From assembly GCF_030658505.1 (NCBI RefSeq), contig NZ_JAUTXR010000173.1:62001-126000 (forward strand): a DNA stretch of 64,000 nucleotides. Reading direction: 5' to 3'. Each line of letters begins with the position of its first letter. The first letter of the stretch is position 1. A program made the translations under genes and the position numbers. A model generated the notes under the pieces. That model searched no databases. It saw only the letters and a program-made list of their open reading frames with translations, and was not told where the DNA came from. Shown piece after piece: positions 1-7,916 of the stretch. Source of the DNA: Stenotrophomonas raiganjensis (SeqCode) (lineage in GTDB: Bacteria; Pseudomonadota; Gammaproteobacteria; Xanthomonadales; Xanthomonadaceae).

Positions 1-188
1 CCATAGGTCAGCAGCTGCCACGGTTGGAAGTTGCCACCCGGCGAGAACGCATCGAAGCCCTGCTGCAGGGGTTGCAGCATGAACGGCTCGAAGGTCTGCA
101 TGCCAAGCAGGAACGGCTGCTGCAGCAGGAACAGGATCGCGTTGGCGATCAGCAGGGCCTTGGTGACGGTTGGCAGTCGCGGGAACAT
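1..188 (-). CDS. Rhomboid-family intramembrane serine protease, N-terminal part
   Basis: The first 62 codons of a gene that runs off the left edge. The protein begins MFPRLPTVTKALLIANAILF and continues with a glutamine- and phenylalanine-rich stretch and a WQLLTY motif. Short cytoplasmic N-terminus, first membrane helix, then a W-(Q/R)-x-x-T-Y element is the usual opening of bacterial rhomboid proteases, which cleave substrates inside the inner membrane. The catalytic GxSG and His lie outside the window, so catalysis cannot be confirmed. The start is the ATG at 188, the only one in frame near the N-terminus. Confidence 0.7.
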   Translation of the reverse strand, partial: MFPRLPTVTKALLIANAILFLLQQPFLLGMQTFEPFMLQPLQQGFDAFSPGGNFQPWQLLTY

Positions 189-281
189 GGGAGTACCGGC
201 ATGGAACGGCCCCCATCATAGCCGCAGCACCGTGTCTTGTTGGCGACCGGCAGGCGCGGCCCGTTCAGTCGCCAGCGGCGC

Positions 282-620
282 TCAGCCCGGACCCCACACA
301 GCGGCATCCAGCGCCGCCGCCGGATCAGTCCCGGGCATCCGCACCCGGCCGTTCTCCACCCGCACGCCCTCGGCACGCAGCCGCTGCGACTGCTCGCGCC
401 AGCCGGCCGATCCCTCTTCCATGGCGATGCGTCCGTCCGACCGCAGCACACGGTGCCAAGGCAGGTCCGGGTCATCATTCTGGCCGAGGATGCGCGCGGT
501 CAGGCGCGCACGCCCGGGCAGGCCAGCCCGCATCGCCACCTGTCCATAGCCCAGCACCTGCCCTGCCGGGATTGCGCGGATCACCGCCAGGATGCGTGCA
601 CGCGCCTGCTCCGGCGTCAG
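282..620 (-). CDS. Alkyltransferase-like protein (ATL, MGMT family, Trp for Cys)
   Basis: A roughly 110-residue protein matching the C-terminal DNA-binding domain of O6-alkylguanine-DNA alkyltransferase, with the wing/recognition region GYGQVAMRAGLPG and the active-site segment LPWHRVLRSDGRI. Enzymatic MGMT has PCHRV here; the Trp in place of Cys is the hallmark of ATL proteins, which bind O6-alkylguanine and hand the lesion to nucleotide excision repair without removing the alkyl group. The gene begins where the upstream exporter ends. No ATG or GTG fits the N-terminus in frame, so the CTG at 620-618, overlapping the exporter stop, is a provisional start. Confidence 0.82.
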   Translation of the reverse strand: MTPEQARARILAVIRAIPAGQVLGYGQVAMRAGLPGRARLTARILGQNDDPDLPWHRVLRSDGRIAMEEGSAGWREQSQRLRAEGVRVENGRVRMPGTDPAAALDAAVWGPG

Positions 621-1537
621 CGCCGCAGGCGGGTCACCAGCAGTACGCCGATCAGCACCAGCACGGTGCCGGCGATCTGCGCCGGCCCCATCGGTTCGTC
701 GAGCAGCCATAGGCTCATCACGATGGTGGAAACAGGGCCCAGCATACCGACCTGCGCGGCCAGCGACGAACCCACGCGCTGCACCGCCAGCATGATCGCC
801 AGCACCGGCAGCACCGTGCACACGGTGGCATTGAGCAGCGACAGCCACTGCACCGGTGCCGGCGCCTGCCACAGCAGCGGCAGCGGATGGGTCACCGCGA
901 AGTGCAGCAGCACCAGCACGCTGGCCACGCAGCTGGCGTAGGCGGTCAGCCGCACTGCGCCGATGCGCGCCACCACCTGGCCGCTGCCGAACAGGTACAG
1001 CGCGTAGCTGAGCGCACTGCCCAGCACCAGCAGGCTGCCGACGATGATCTGCCCGCCCTCGCGCTGCAGATCGTGGCCGAAGGCCAGCAGCACGCCCAGA
1101 TAGCTCAGCACCAGCGCGCCGATCTGCCAGCGGCCCGGTCGCTGGCGCGCCAACAGCACGTTGATCAGCAGCACCAGGGTCGGGTTCAAGTACAGGATCA
1201 AGCGCTCCAGCGTCACGCTTATGTACTGCAGGCCCTGGAAATCGAGCAGGCTGGACAGGTAGTAGCCGGTGAAGCCCAGCCACAGCACGCGGGCGCGGTC
1301 GGCCCATGACAGCGCTTCGGCACGGCGTGACGCCCACAGTGCCATCAGCGCGAACAGCGGCAGCGCCATCAGCATGCGCAGTGCGAGCAGCGTGGTGGCG
1401 TCCACGCCATGGCGCAGGCCCAGCTTGACGATGATGGCCTTGCCAGAGGCGGCGATGGCGCCGATCGCGGCCAGGCCGATGCCTCCCAGTGCGATGCGTG
1501 GGGAAGCGGTAGCGATGCGGGAAACGGGGCTGGACAT
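617..1537 (-). CDS. EamA/DMT-superfamily membrane transporter
   Basis: A 306-residue integral membrane protein with about ten hydrophobic segments and two EamA repeats, the drug/metabolite transporter fold. The second repeat has the usual LNATVCTVLPVLAIM and LGPVSTIVMSLWLLDEPM segments. Members export amino acids, nucleosides or small toxic metabolites; the substrate cannot be told from sequence. The ATG at 1537 (MSSPVSRIA) places the first helix correctly; an in-frame upstream extension lacks a hydrophobic or conserved segment. Its stop overlaps the start region of the ATL gene, so the two are probably co-transcribed. Confidence 0.88.
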   Translation of the reverse strand: MSSPVSRIATASPRIALGGIGLAAIGAIAASGKAIIVKLGLRHGVDATTLLALRMLMALPLFALMALWASRRAEALSWADRARVLWLGFTGYYLSSLLDFQGLQYISVTLERLILYLNPTLVLLINVLLARQRPGRWQIGALVLSYLGVLLAFGHDLQREGGQIIVGSLLVLGSALSYALYLFGSGQVVARIGAVRLTAYASCVASVLVLLHFAVTHPLPLLWQAPAPVQWLSLLNATVCTVLPVLAIMLAVQRVGSSLAAQVGMLGPVSTIVMSLWLLDEPMGPAQIAGTVLVLIGVLLVTRLRR

Positions 1538-1616
1538 CAGGACGACGGCGGGCCGCGCGGGGCGGCCCGGGAAGGCGTGGGGGCCGTCATTGTCGCATGG
1601 AGGCGCCCGCTGACCT

Positions 1617-1685
1617 GTAGAGCCGAGCCCGCGCTCGGCTTCGCCGACCCTGGGCGAAAAGCAGCCGAGCATGGCTCGGCTCTAC
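1617..1685. repeat. GTAG-bounded inverted dimer of palindromic repeats (SMAG/REP type)
   Basis: Two hairpins in opposite orientation. The left one begins GTAG and pairs AGCCGAGC (1621-1628) with GCTCGGCT (1633-1640). The right one pairs AGCCGAGC (1663-1670) with GCTCGGCT (1674-1681) and ends CTAC. The GTAG terminus and AGCCGAGC arm fit the SMAG family of Stenotrophomonas. It lies downstream of gor and upstream of the EamA gene. Confidence 0.85.
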
Positions 1686-1696
1686 AACGGCGCGGC

Positions 1697-3055
1697 TCAG
1701 CGCATCAGCACCACTTCCTCGGCCGAGGTCGGATGGATCGCCACGGTGTCGTCGAACTGGGCCTTGGTCGCGCCCATCTTCACCGCCACCGCGAAGCCCT
1801 GCAGGATCTCGTCCGCGGCTTCGCCGAGCAGGTGGATACCTACCACCCGCTCTTCCGGGCCCGCGCAGACCATCTTGAACAGGCTGCGCTGGGTGCCATT
1901 GGCCAGCGCCTGCAGCATCGGGCGGAAGCGGCTGTGGTACACGCTCACCTGGTCGAAACGCGCACGTGCCTCTTCCTCGCTCATGCCCACCGCGCCCAGC
2001 GGCGGATGCGAAAACACCACGCTGGCCACGTTCTCATAATCCATCCTTGACTGCGGGCGTCCGCCGAACAGGCGATCCATCAGGCGCCGCGATGCAGCCA
2101 CCGCCACCGGGGTCAGGCCGACCTTGCCGGCGATGTCACCCACGGCATGCACACTCGGCACGCTCGTGGTCTGCCATTCGTCGACCTCCACCTGCTGGTG
2201 CTCACCAATGCCGATGCCCAGCGCTTCCAGTCCAAGATCACGGCTGTTGCCGCGGCGACCGGTGGCGAAGAACACCGCATCGAACACACTGTCGAGCGGA
2301 CCATCATGGCCGAACGCACGCACGCGTTCGCCGTCGCGCTGCAGCTCGCGCAGGCGGTAATCGAAGTGGATGCGTACGCCCTGCTGTTTCAGGTTCTCGG
2401 CCAGCTGGTCGGTCAGCTCGTAGTCGAAGCGTTCCAGCAGGCGCTTTCCGCGCACCAGCAGGCTCACCCTGCTGCCCAGTGCCTGCAGCAACCCGGCCAG
2501 CTCCACCGCGATGTAACCACCGCCGATGATCGCCACCTCGGCCGGTGCCGCACGCAGATCGAAGAAATCATCGGAAACCAGGCCCAGTTCCGCGCCGGGA
2601 ATATCCGGACGCAGCGGGTGCGCGCCGGTGGCGATCAGGATGTGTTCGGCGCTGTAGCGCACGCCATCGCTGCAGGCCACGGTGTGCGCATCAAGCAGAT
2701 GGCCGCGTGCCGGGATGCGCACCACGCCGGTTTCATCCAGGCGCTTGTGGTAACTGGTGTGGATGTTGCTGATGTAGGCCTGGCGATGGATCACCAGTTC
2801 CTTCCACGACAGCGCCGGACGTGCCTCGACATCGAAGCCCATCGCATTGGCCAGGCCGATGCGCTCGTGCAGGTCGGCCGCCAGCCACATCGCCTTCTTC
2901 GGTACACAGCCAACATTGACGCAGGTACCGCCCAGTTCGCCGGGCTCCAGCATCGCCACACGCTTGCCATGCTGCGCCGCGCGGATCGCACCGGCCAAGC
3001 CAGCGGAGCCGCCGCCAAGGACGATCAGGTCGTAATCATAGGGTGCAGTGCTCAT
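1697..3055 (-). CDS. gor: Glutathione-disulfide reductase
   Basis: A 452-residue FAD- and NADPH-dependent reductase that returns glutathione disulfide to GSH in the cytoplasm. Visible landmarks are the FAD-binding GGGSAG at residues 14-19, the redox disulfide motif GGTCVNVGCVPKK (C45 and C50), a second nucleotide-binding loop IIGGGYIAVE, the FAD segment TPVAVAASRRL, and the C-terminal catalytic HPTSAEE (H441 and E446). Length matches E. coli Gor (450). The start ATG overlaps the TGA of the upstream oxidoreductase (ATGA), so it is translated as the second gene of that pair. A GTAG repeat dimer follows it. Confidence 0.95.
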   Translation of the reverse strand: MSTAPYDYDLIVLGGGSAGLAGAIRAAQHGKRVAMLEPGELGGTCVNVGCVPKKAMWLAADLHERIGLANAMGFDVEARPALSWKELVIHRQAYISNIHTSYHKRLDETGVVRIPARGHLLDAHTVACSDGVRYSAEHILIATGAHPLRPDIPGAELGLVSDDFFDLRAAPAEVAIIGGGYIAVELAGLLQALGSRVSLLVRGKRLLERFDYELTDQLAENLKQQGVRIHFDYRLRELQRDGERVRAFGHDGPLDSVFDAVFFATGRRGNSRDLGLEALGIGIGEHQQVEVDEWQTTSVPSVHAVGDIAGKVGLTPVAVAASRRLMDRLFGGRPQSRMDYENVASVVFSHPPLGAVGMSEEEARARFDQVSVYHSRFRPMLQALANGTQRSLFKMVCAGPEERVVGIHLLGEAADEILQGFAVAVKMGATKAQFDDTVAIHPTSAEEVVLMR

Positions 3056-4305
3056 CGGAATCGCTCGGGTCGGTAGGGGGCAGGATCAATCGCTGGCGTG
3101 CGGCCGCAGACCAGATCGGCGATCAGCTGGCCGGTGCCGGCGCTCATGCTGATGCCAAGCATGCCATGCCCCGCTGCAAGCCAGACGTGAGGATGCGCGG
3201 ACGCGCGGCCGATCAACGGCACGTCGTCCACGCTCATGGGGCGCCAACCGCACCATTGCTCCTGCAGCTTCGCACCACGTGGCGTGCGCAGGTAACGGTC
3301 GGCGGCCTGTTGCAACGCCTGCAGGCGGGCCGTGCGCAGCTGCGGGTCGGCACCGGCGAATTCCATGGTGCCACCCAGTCGCAACGCCTCGCGCCAGGCA
3401 ATCACGAACACGGAATGGTCCTTCAGCACCACCGGGCGCTTTGGTACCTGCGCCGGGCGCGACCAGGTCAGCGAATAGCCCTTGCCGGGCTGGATCGGCA
3501 CGCGCAGATCCAGTTGCCGCGCCCAGCGCGGCGACCACGGCCCGGTGGCCAGCACCAGCTCGCGTGCGTGCAGCATGCGCTCGCCGACGTGCACGCACAC
3601 ACCCTGCGCGTCGGCATTGAAATCCTGCATGTCCGCCTGTTCCTCTATCACCACGCCCTGAGCGCGCAGCACGCGTGCCAACTCGGCGGTGTAGCGGTCC
3701 GGACGCAGCTGCGCATCACCGGGGAAGTGGATCGCACCCGCAAGGCGGTCATGGAACGCCGGGTTGTCACGTGCATAGTCGGCGCCATCAATGCGGCCCG
3801 TGGCAATGCCCTGCGCGTTCAGCGCCTCGCATTCGGCAGCATGGTGATCGAAGTTGCGGGCGTCGCCGAACACATAGTCCAGACCGCGCGCCTCGAATTC
3901 GCACGCCAGTGCGTGCGTCTGCACCCATTGCGCCAGGCGCCGCCGTGAATCATCAAGCAGCGCGCCGCGCGCCCGCGTGGAGTGCAGCCAGTCACGCGCA
4001 TTGCAGCGCGCGCCGAACTGCAGCAACCAACGCCACAGTGTGGGATCCAGGCGCGTGCGTATATACAACGGCGCGCGCGGATCGAGCATCCAGCGCAGCG
4101 CGCGCAACGGTACGCCGGGCGCTGCCAGCGGTGGCGCGTGACTGGGAGTGATGGTGCCGCAGTTGCCATGCGAGGTGGCCGCACCAATATGTCCCCGCTC
4201 AATCACACGGACCTGCCGGCCCTGCGCGCTCAGTGCAAGCGCAGTGGCCAGGCCGATGGCACCGGCGCCCACCACGATCACGTCCTCGCGCGCGCCCTGC
4301 GTCAT
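3052..4305 (-). CDS. FAD-dependent D-amino-acid dehydrogenase-type oxidoreductase (DadA-like)
   Basis: A 417-residue DAO-family flavoprotein. The N-terminal GAGAIG (13-18) binds the ADP part of FAD, followed by the TSHGNCGTITPSHA segment typical of DadA-like enzymes, a central LVLATGPWS motif and a C-terminal GWRPMSVDDVPLIG plus AAGHGMLGISMSAGTG block. Known members oxidise D-amino acids, passing electrons to the respiratory chain, but this wide family also covers other amine substrates. No alanine racemase or Lrp gene is adjacent, so the dadA name is not assigned. Its TGA overlaps the ATG of gor by 4 bp. Confidence 0.85.
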   Translation of the reverse strand: MTQGAREDVIVVGAGAIGLATALALSAQGRQVRVIERGHIGAATSHGNCGTITPSHAPPLAAPGVPLRALRWMLDPRAPLYIRTRLDPTLWRWLLQFGARCNARDWLHSTRARGALLDDSRRRLAQWVQTHALACEFEARGLDYVFGDARNFDHHAAECEALNAQGIATGRIDGADYARDNPAFHDRLAGAIHFPGDAQLRPDRYTAELARVLRAQGVVIEEQADMQDFNADAQGVCVHVGERMLHARELVLATGPWSPRWARQLDLRVPIQPGKGYSLTWSRPAQVPKRPVVLKDHSVFVIAWREALRLGGTMEFAGADPQLRTARLQALQQAADRYLRTPRGAKLQEQWCGWRPMSVDDVPLIGRASAHPHVWLAAGHGMLGISMSAGTGQLIADLVCGRTPAIDPAPYRPERFR

Positions 4306-4308
4306 TGT

Positions 4309-5553
4309 TCAGCCCTGCCCGGCTCCGCGCCGCATCGGCGGCCACTGCCGGTAGGTCATCGCACGCCACAGCCATTCAATCGGACCGAAGCGGAAATGAC
4401 GCAGCCAGGCATGCGAGATTCCCACCTGTGCGGCGAACAGCAGCAGTGCGAACAGCAGCTGCACGCTGCGCGGCATCACGTCGAACGCACCCAGGCCATA
4501 GTGGTAGAACAGCCAGGTGCACAGCAGCGACTGGCCCAGGTAGTGCGTCAGCGCCATGCGCCCTACCGGCGCCAGCCATCCCAGCCGCGCGCGCCAGTGC
4601 ACGATCCACGCCAGGTAACCCAGGCACATCGGCAGGCCCCCCACGGTTACGAGTGCCATCGCGGCAGTGGTCGGCAGGTTGTAGGCCCCCGGCGCCAGGT
4701 ACGGCTTCCAGGCAACACCCAGCAGCGTAACCAGCAGACCAAGCGGCAGCGCGCCCCAGCGCAGCACTGCGTACAGGCGCGGGAAGCGCTCTGGCGCTGA
4801 CAGCGCATCGCTGCCGGCGAACCAGCTGCCGATCAGGAACATGCCCAGCACCTCCGGGCCAGTGATCAACAGCGCGCCCATCGACGATCCGAACTCGTGC
4901 AGGCGCTGTGCATTGGCCTGCACCCAGGTGCCCTGCCCATACACCAGGCGTTGCTGCGCGATGCCCTGCTGCGCTTCAGCGAGCATCTTCTGAGCCTCAT
5001 CCGCCGAGGCCATCGACACCATCGCGCCCACCAGCAGCATCAGCGCCACGCCGCCCAGATAGACGATCACGCCCATCCACGGCAGCCAGCTGCGCGGCGC
5101 CTCACGGCAGGCCAGCAGCGGCAACGAGACCAGCGCATACATCACCAGGATGTCGCCGGACCAGACCAGCAGCGCGTGGCAGAGACCGATCAGCAGCAGC
5201 CCGGCGCTGCGGCGCAGGTAGAACGGGGTGAAGTCGCGTCCGGCCACTTCGGCGCGCCGCGCCATCACTGCGAAACCGGCGCCGAACAGCAGCGAGAACA
5301 GGGTGAAGAACTTGCCCTGCACGAACACATAGACAAAGGCGTCGGCCCAGTAGTCGATGCCGAGCCAGTGCGTGTCGATGCCGGTGAAGGCCAGGTCCAA
5401 CGGACCACTGAAGGCCTCGATGTTCATCAGCAGGATGCCCAGCAACGCGGCACCACGCAGCACGTCCAGTACGGCGATGCGATCGCCGGAAGCCATCGGC
5501 TGCAGGGAAGGAGAAGCGGCGTTCACGGGGCGTCCGTCGGGCAGGTCCGCCAT
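4309..5553 (-). CDS. DUF418 domain-containing membrane protein (YeiB-like)
   Basis: A 414-residue inner-membrane protein. The N-terminal part (LDVLRGAALLGILLMNIEAF) is the usual start of the DUF418/YeiB group, whose fold resembles the membrane acyltransferase superfamily. The C-terminal DUF418 region carries the conserved GRMALTHYLGQSLLCTWLF stretch and ends near FRFGPIEWLWRAMTY. No biochemical function is established for the family. The ATG at 5553 is preferred; a GTG at 5571 would add six residues. It ends 3 bp before the oxidoreductase start and is likely co-transcribed with that gene and gor. Confidence 0.88.
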   Translation of the reverse strand: MADLPDGRPVNAASPSLQPMASGDRIAVLDVLRGAALLGILLMNIEAFSGPLDLAFTGIDTHWLGIDYWADAFVYVFVQGKFFTLFSLLFGAGFAVMARRAEVAGRDFTPFYLRRSAGLLLIGLCHALLVWSGDILVMYALVSLPLLACREAPRSWLPWMGVIVYLGGVALMLLVGAMVSMASADEAQKMLAEAQQGIAQQRLVYGQGTWVQANAQRLHEFGSSMGALLITGPEVLGMFLIGSWFAGSDALSAPERFPRLYAVLRWGALPLGLLVTLLGVAWKPYLAPGAYNLPTTAAMALVTVGGLPMCLGYLAWIVHWRARLGWLAPVGRMALTHYLGQSLLCTWLFYHYGLGAFDVMPRSVQLLFALLLFAAQVGISHAWLRHFRFGPIEWLWRAMTYRQWPPMRRGAGQG

Positions 5554-5602
5554 TATGCCGCCGGCCCGCACGCCATGGATGGCCGCGCCGCGTTCCAGAA
5601 AC

Positions 5603-5630
5603 GCAACGGCCCGCCGAAGCGGGCCGTTGC
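5603..5630 (-). terminator. Perfect 12-bp hairpin after slyD
   Basis: GCAACGGCCCGC (5603-5614) pairs with GCGGGCCGTTGC (5619-5630) around a 4-nt CGAA loop, 22 bases past the slyD stop. Read leftward it is followed by GTTTC rather than a long T run, so termination may be only moderately efficient. Confidence 0.65.
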
Positions 5631-5652
5631 TGCCATCACAGTCGCGCAGCGA

Positions 5653-6135
5653 TCAGTGGTGGTGGCCGCCGTCGCCGTGGACGTGGCCGTGCTCGATCTC
5701 TTCCTTGCCGGCTTCGCGCACGTCGACGATCTCGACGTCGAAGTGCAGGTCCTTGCCGGCCATCGGGTGGTTCAGGTCGACGTCGACCACGCTCATGCCG
5801 ACCTTCTGCACGGTCACCGCACGCGGGCCGAAGTTGGTCTGCAGCACGACCTGCTGGCCCGGAGCCAGCTTGGTGTTGCCGAAGTGCTTCTTCGGCACGC
5901 GCTGGGACAGGCCTTCACGACGCTCGCCGTAGGCATCGGCCGCCTTGACGTCGACGTTGAAGGTCGCGCCGGCTTCCTTGTCCATCATGGCGTTTTCCAG
6001 GCCCGGGATGATGTTGCCGTGGCCGATCAGGATCGCCAGCGGCTCGCCGCGGTCCTTGGACGATTCGATCGGCTCCTGGCCGACTTCGGAAACGGTGTAG
6101 TGGAAGCGGACAACGCGGTCTTTTTCGATCTTCAT
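5653..6135 (-). CDS. slyD: SlyD-type FKBP peptidyl-prolyl isomerase and metallochaperone
   Basis: A 160-residue FKBP of the SlyD kind. It opens MKIEKDRVVRFHYTV, has the FKBP segment GHGNIIPGLENAM, the inserted-in-flap chaperone domain (about residues 70-120) and a final strand LHFDVEIVDV. The C-terminus is a short histidine-rich tail (HGHVHGDGGHHH), the nickel/metal-binding feature of SlyD; E. coli SlyD has a longer Cys/His tail. It catalyses cis-trans prolyl isomerisation in the cytoplasm and can deliver nickel. It is transcribed divergently from the NlpC/P60 gene at 6247 and ends at a strong hairpin. Confidence 0.92.
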   Translation of the reverse strand: MKIEKDRVVRFHYTVSEVGQEPIESSKDRGEPLAILIGHGNIIPGLENAMMDKEAGATFNVDVKAADAYGERREGLSQRVPKKHFGNTKLAPGQQVVLQTNFGPRAVTVQKVGMSVVDVDLNHPMAGKDLHFDVEIVDVREAGKEEIEHGHVHGDGGHHH

Positions 6136-6246
6136 GCGCAACTCTGTCTGGATCTGCCGGAGGCAGGCGGGTTGGGGCGGGTTGTCGCCCGGCGGGGACG
6201 CCGCCATCATGACGGCCAATCCAAGGTGGCGCATTATCCGGAGATC

Positions 6247-6786
6247 ATGCACATCACGCCAGTTTCGTCCGGCCCGCGCCGGTTCCTCGCCCCGGCCCTG
6301 CTGCTGGTCCTGCCCGTGTTGATGACCGCCTGTGGCGGCGGCAAGGCCGCCCGCCCAGCGCCGCCCCCGCCGACGGCGAACTGGCCAAAGACCGTGCCGG
6401 ACAACCCCGAGGCCGCCAACTCGGTGCTGATGCGGGCTATCAGCCTGGTCGGCACGCCCTACCGCTATGGCGGCAACACCCCCGATTCGGGCTTCGACTG
6501 CAGCGGCCTGGTCGCCTATGTCTATCGCGAGATGCTGGACCTGCGGCTGCCGCGCACCTCGCGCGACCTGGCGGCGGTACAGGGTCCGAAGATCGATCCG
6601 CAGCGCCTGGCCACCGGCGACCTGGTGTTCTTCGGCAGCCGCGGCAGCGTCACCCATGTCGGCATCTATGTCGGTGAAGGGCGTTTCGTGCATGCGCCGA
6701 GCACCGGCGGCACCGTACGGCTGGACTCGCTCAGCGGCCCCTACTGGAAGGACCACTACACCGGCGCGAAACGTGTCCTTCGCTAA
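6247..6786 (+). CDS. NlpC/P60-family lipoprotein cell-wall hydrolase
   Basis: A 179-residue protein with a lipoprotein signal (LLLVLPVLMTAC, lipid-attached Cys about residue 27), a proline-rich linker and an NlpC/P60 domain from about residue 60. The catalytic triad is recognisable: Cys in DSGFDCSGLV, His in SVTHVGIYVG, and a second His in FVHAPS. Enzymes of this fold cut the stem peptide of peptidoglycan (gamma-D-Glu-diamino acid bond). This one is predicted to be anchored to a membrane on its periplasmic face. A second NlpC/P60 gene follows 131 bp later, so the two look like a local duplication. Confidence 0.92.
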   Translation: MHITPVSSGPRRFLAPALLLVLPVLMTACGGGKAARPAPPPPTANWPKTVPDNPEAANSVLMRAISLVGTPYRYGGNTPDSGFDCSGLVAYVYREMLDLRLPRTSRDLAAVQGPKIDPQRLATGDLVFFGSRGSVTHVGIYVGEGRFVHAPSTGGTVRLDSLSGPYWKDHYTGAKRVLR

Positions 6787-6878
6787 AATGAACAGGCGAT
6801 ATGTTCAAAAATGTGACGCCCATCACCCTGAAACTAACGGTTTACTAACGGAATTTTTAACTTATCAGCGCTTTTACA

Positions 6879-6903
6879 GGGCATGATGCCCCATCGTTTT
6901 TTT
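6879..6903 (+). terminator. Short hairpin plus T-run just upstream of the second NlpC/P60 gene
   Basis: GGGCA (6879-6883) pairs with TGCCC (6887-6891), followed by ATCG and seven T residues (6897-6903). It may end transcription of the first NlpC/P60 gene. It lies only 14 bases before the GTG start at 6918, so it could also act as a leader structure for the second gene. Confidence 0.5.
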
Positions 6904-6917
6904 CCTGTGACCGACGC

Positions 6918-7691
6918 GTGACGACTGACGACCTGAAAAGCGAAGGCCAGACTTCCGTATCTTCACGCAGTGCCCGCCCGTTGTTGCTTGGCCTGGCACT
7001 GTGCCTGACCAGCCTTCCGGCCTGGTCGCAGACGGCTCCGAACCGTTCCGATGTACCCCCGGCCCCGGTGGCCGAGAGCACCACCCGACCGGCCGCCAAG
7101 GCCGAGGCTGCCGCTCCGCAGCGCAGCCGTGTCGATGCTGCCGCCAGTGCCACGCTGGCCGCCCTGCTGCCGCATCTGGCCGCCAATGACACCATTCCGC
7201 TGATGGACCGGTCGGCCGTGGTGGCTGGTGACCTCAGCCGCCTGCTTGCCAACTACGACACCAGCAGCGCCGCCAATGGCAGCGTTGTCGGTACCGCCGC
7301 CGACAACGGCAAGGTGCAGTCGCTGCTGCGCCGCGCGATGACCCTGCTGGGCACCCCGTACCGTTGGGGTGGCAGCAACCCGGACAGCGGTTTCGACTGC
7401 AGCGGCCTGGTCGGCTACGTGTTCCGCTCGGCCCTGGGCATCGAACTGCCGCGCGTCTCGCGCGAGATGGCCCACGATGACAATGCCGAACTGATCAACG
7501 ACCGCACCGCGCTGGCCGCGGGTGACCTGGTGTTCTTCGGCCGCAAGGGCCGCGTCGACCATGTCGGCATCTATGTCGGCGACGGTCGCTTCCTGCACGC
7601 CCCCAGCTCGGGCAAGGACGTCCGCGTGGACACCCTGCTCAGTGGCTACTGGGGCAACAAGTTCATGCAGGCCCGCCGGGTCGACCTCTGA
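6918..7691 (+). CDS. Secreted NlpC/P60-family peptidoglycan hydrolase
   Basis: A 257-residue protein: a long N-region, a hydrophobic signal segment (PLLLGLALCLTSLPAWSQ), an alanine-rich spacer of about 100 residues, and a C-terminal NlpC/P60 domain. The catalytic Cys is in DSGFDCSGLVGYVF, the His in RVDHVGIYVG, and the third residue region is FLHAPSSGK. It is close in sequence to the lipoprotein encoded just upstream but has no lipobox, so it should be soluble in the periplasm or exported. The only usable in-frame start before the signal segment is the GTG at 6918; no clear Shine-Dalgarno precedes it. An intrinsic terminator follows at 7724. Confidence 0.9.
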   Translation: MTTDDLKSEGQTSVSSRSARPLLLGLALCLTSLPAWSQTAPNRSDVPPAPVAESTTRPAAKAEAAAPQRSRVDAAASATLAALLPHLAANDTIPLMDRSAVVAGDLSRLLANYDTSSAANGSVVGTAADNGKVQSLLRRAMTLLGTPYRWGGSNPDSGFDCSGLVGYVFRSALGIELPRVSREMAHDDNAELINDRTALAAGDLVFFGRKGRVDHVGIYVGDGRFLHAPSSGKDVRVDTLLSGYWGNKFMQARRVDL

Positions 7692-7723
7692 CCCGCTGGC
7701 GCTACGGCGCCGCCTGATGCGAG

Positions 7724-7751
7724 AAGCCGCTGCCCTGCAGCGGCTTTTTTT
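7724..7751 (+). terminator. Intrinsic terminator after the second NlpC/P60 gene
   Basis: AAGCCGCTG (7724-7732) pairs with CAGCGGCTT (7738-7746) around a 5-nt loop, running into a seven-T tract (7745-7751). A textbook rho-independent terminator. Confidence 0.9.
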
Positions 7752-7872
7752 ATTGGGCCCATGCAATTGGTGGGTAGCTGCCGAGCGTGGTCGGCACTGC
7801 CTTCATCCTCGCCCGGTGTGGATCCACCCGGGGGCCCCCTTGGCCGGCACCGCGTCGGGCATCTCCCAAACA

Positions 7873-7900
7873 AAAGGCCCGCCGGTCAGGGCGGGCCTTT
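7873..7900 (-). terminator. Terminator after the dicarboxylate symporter gene
   Basis: AAAGGCCCGC (7873-7882) pairs with GCGGGCCTTT (7891-7900), 16 bases past the symporter stop. The arms begin and end in A and T runs, so it can work in both directions. The 120 bp between this and the previous terminator hold only a degenerate GTAG-like palindrome near 7774-7798. Confidence 0.8.
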
Positions 7901-7916
7901 CAATTCACCACACACC

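Noticed and set aside
4897..6246. A possible large N-terminal extension of the NlpC/P60 lipoprotein gene
   Set aside because: The extension crosses the DUF418 and slyD genes antisense, and the ATG at 6247 gives a perfect lipoprotein signal.
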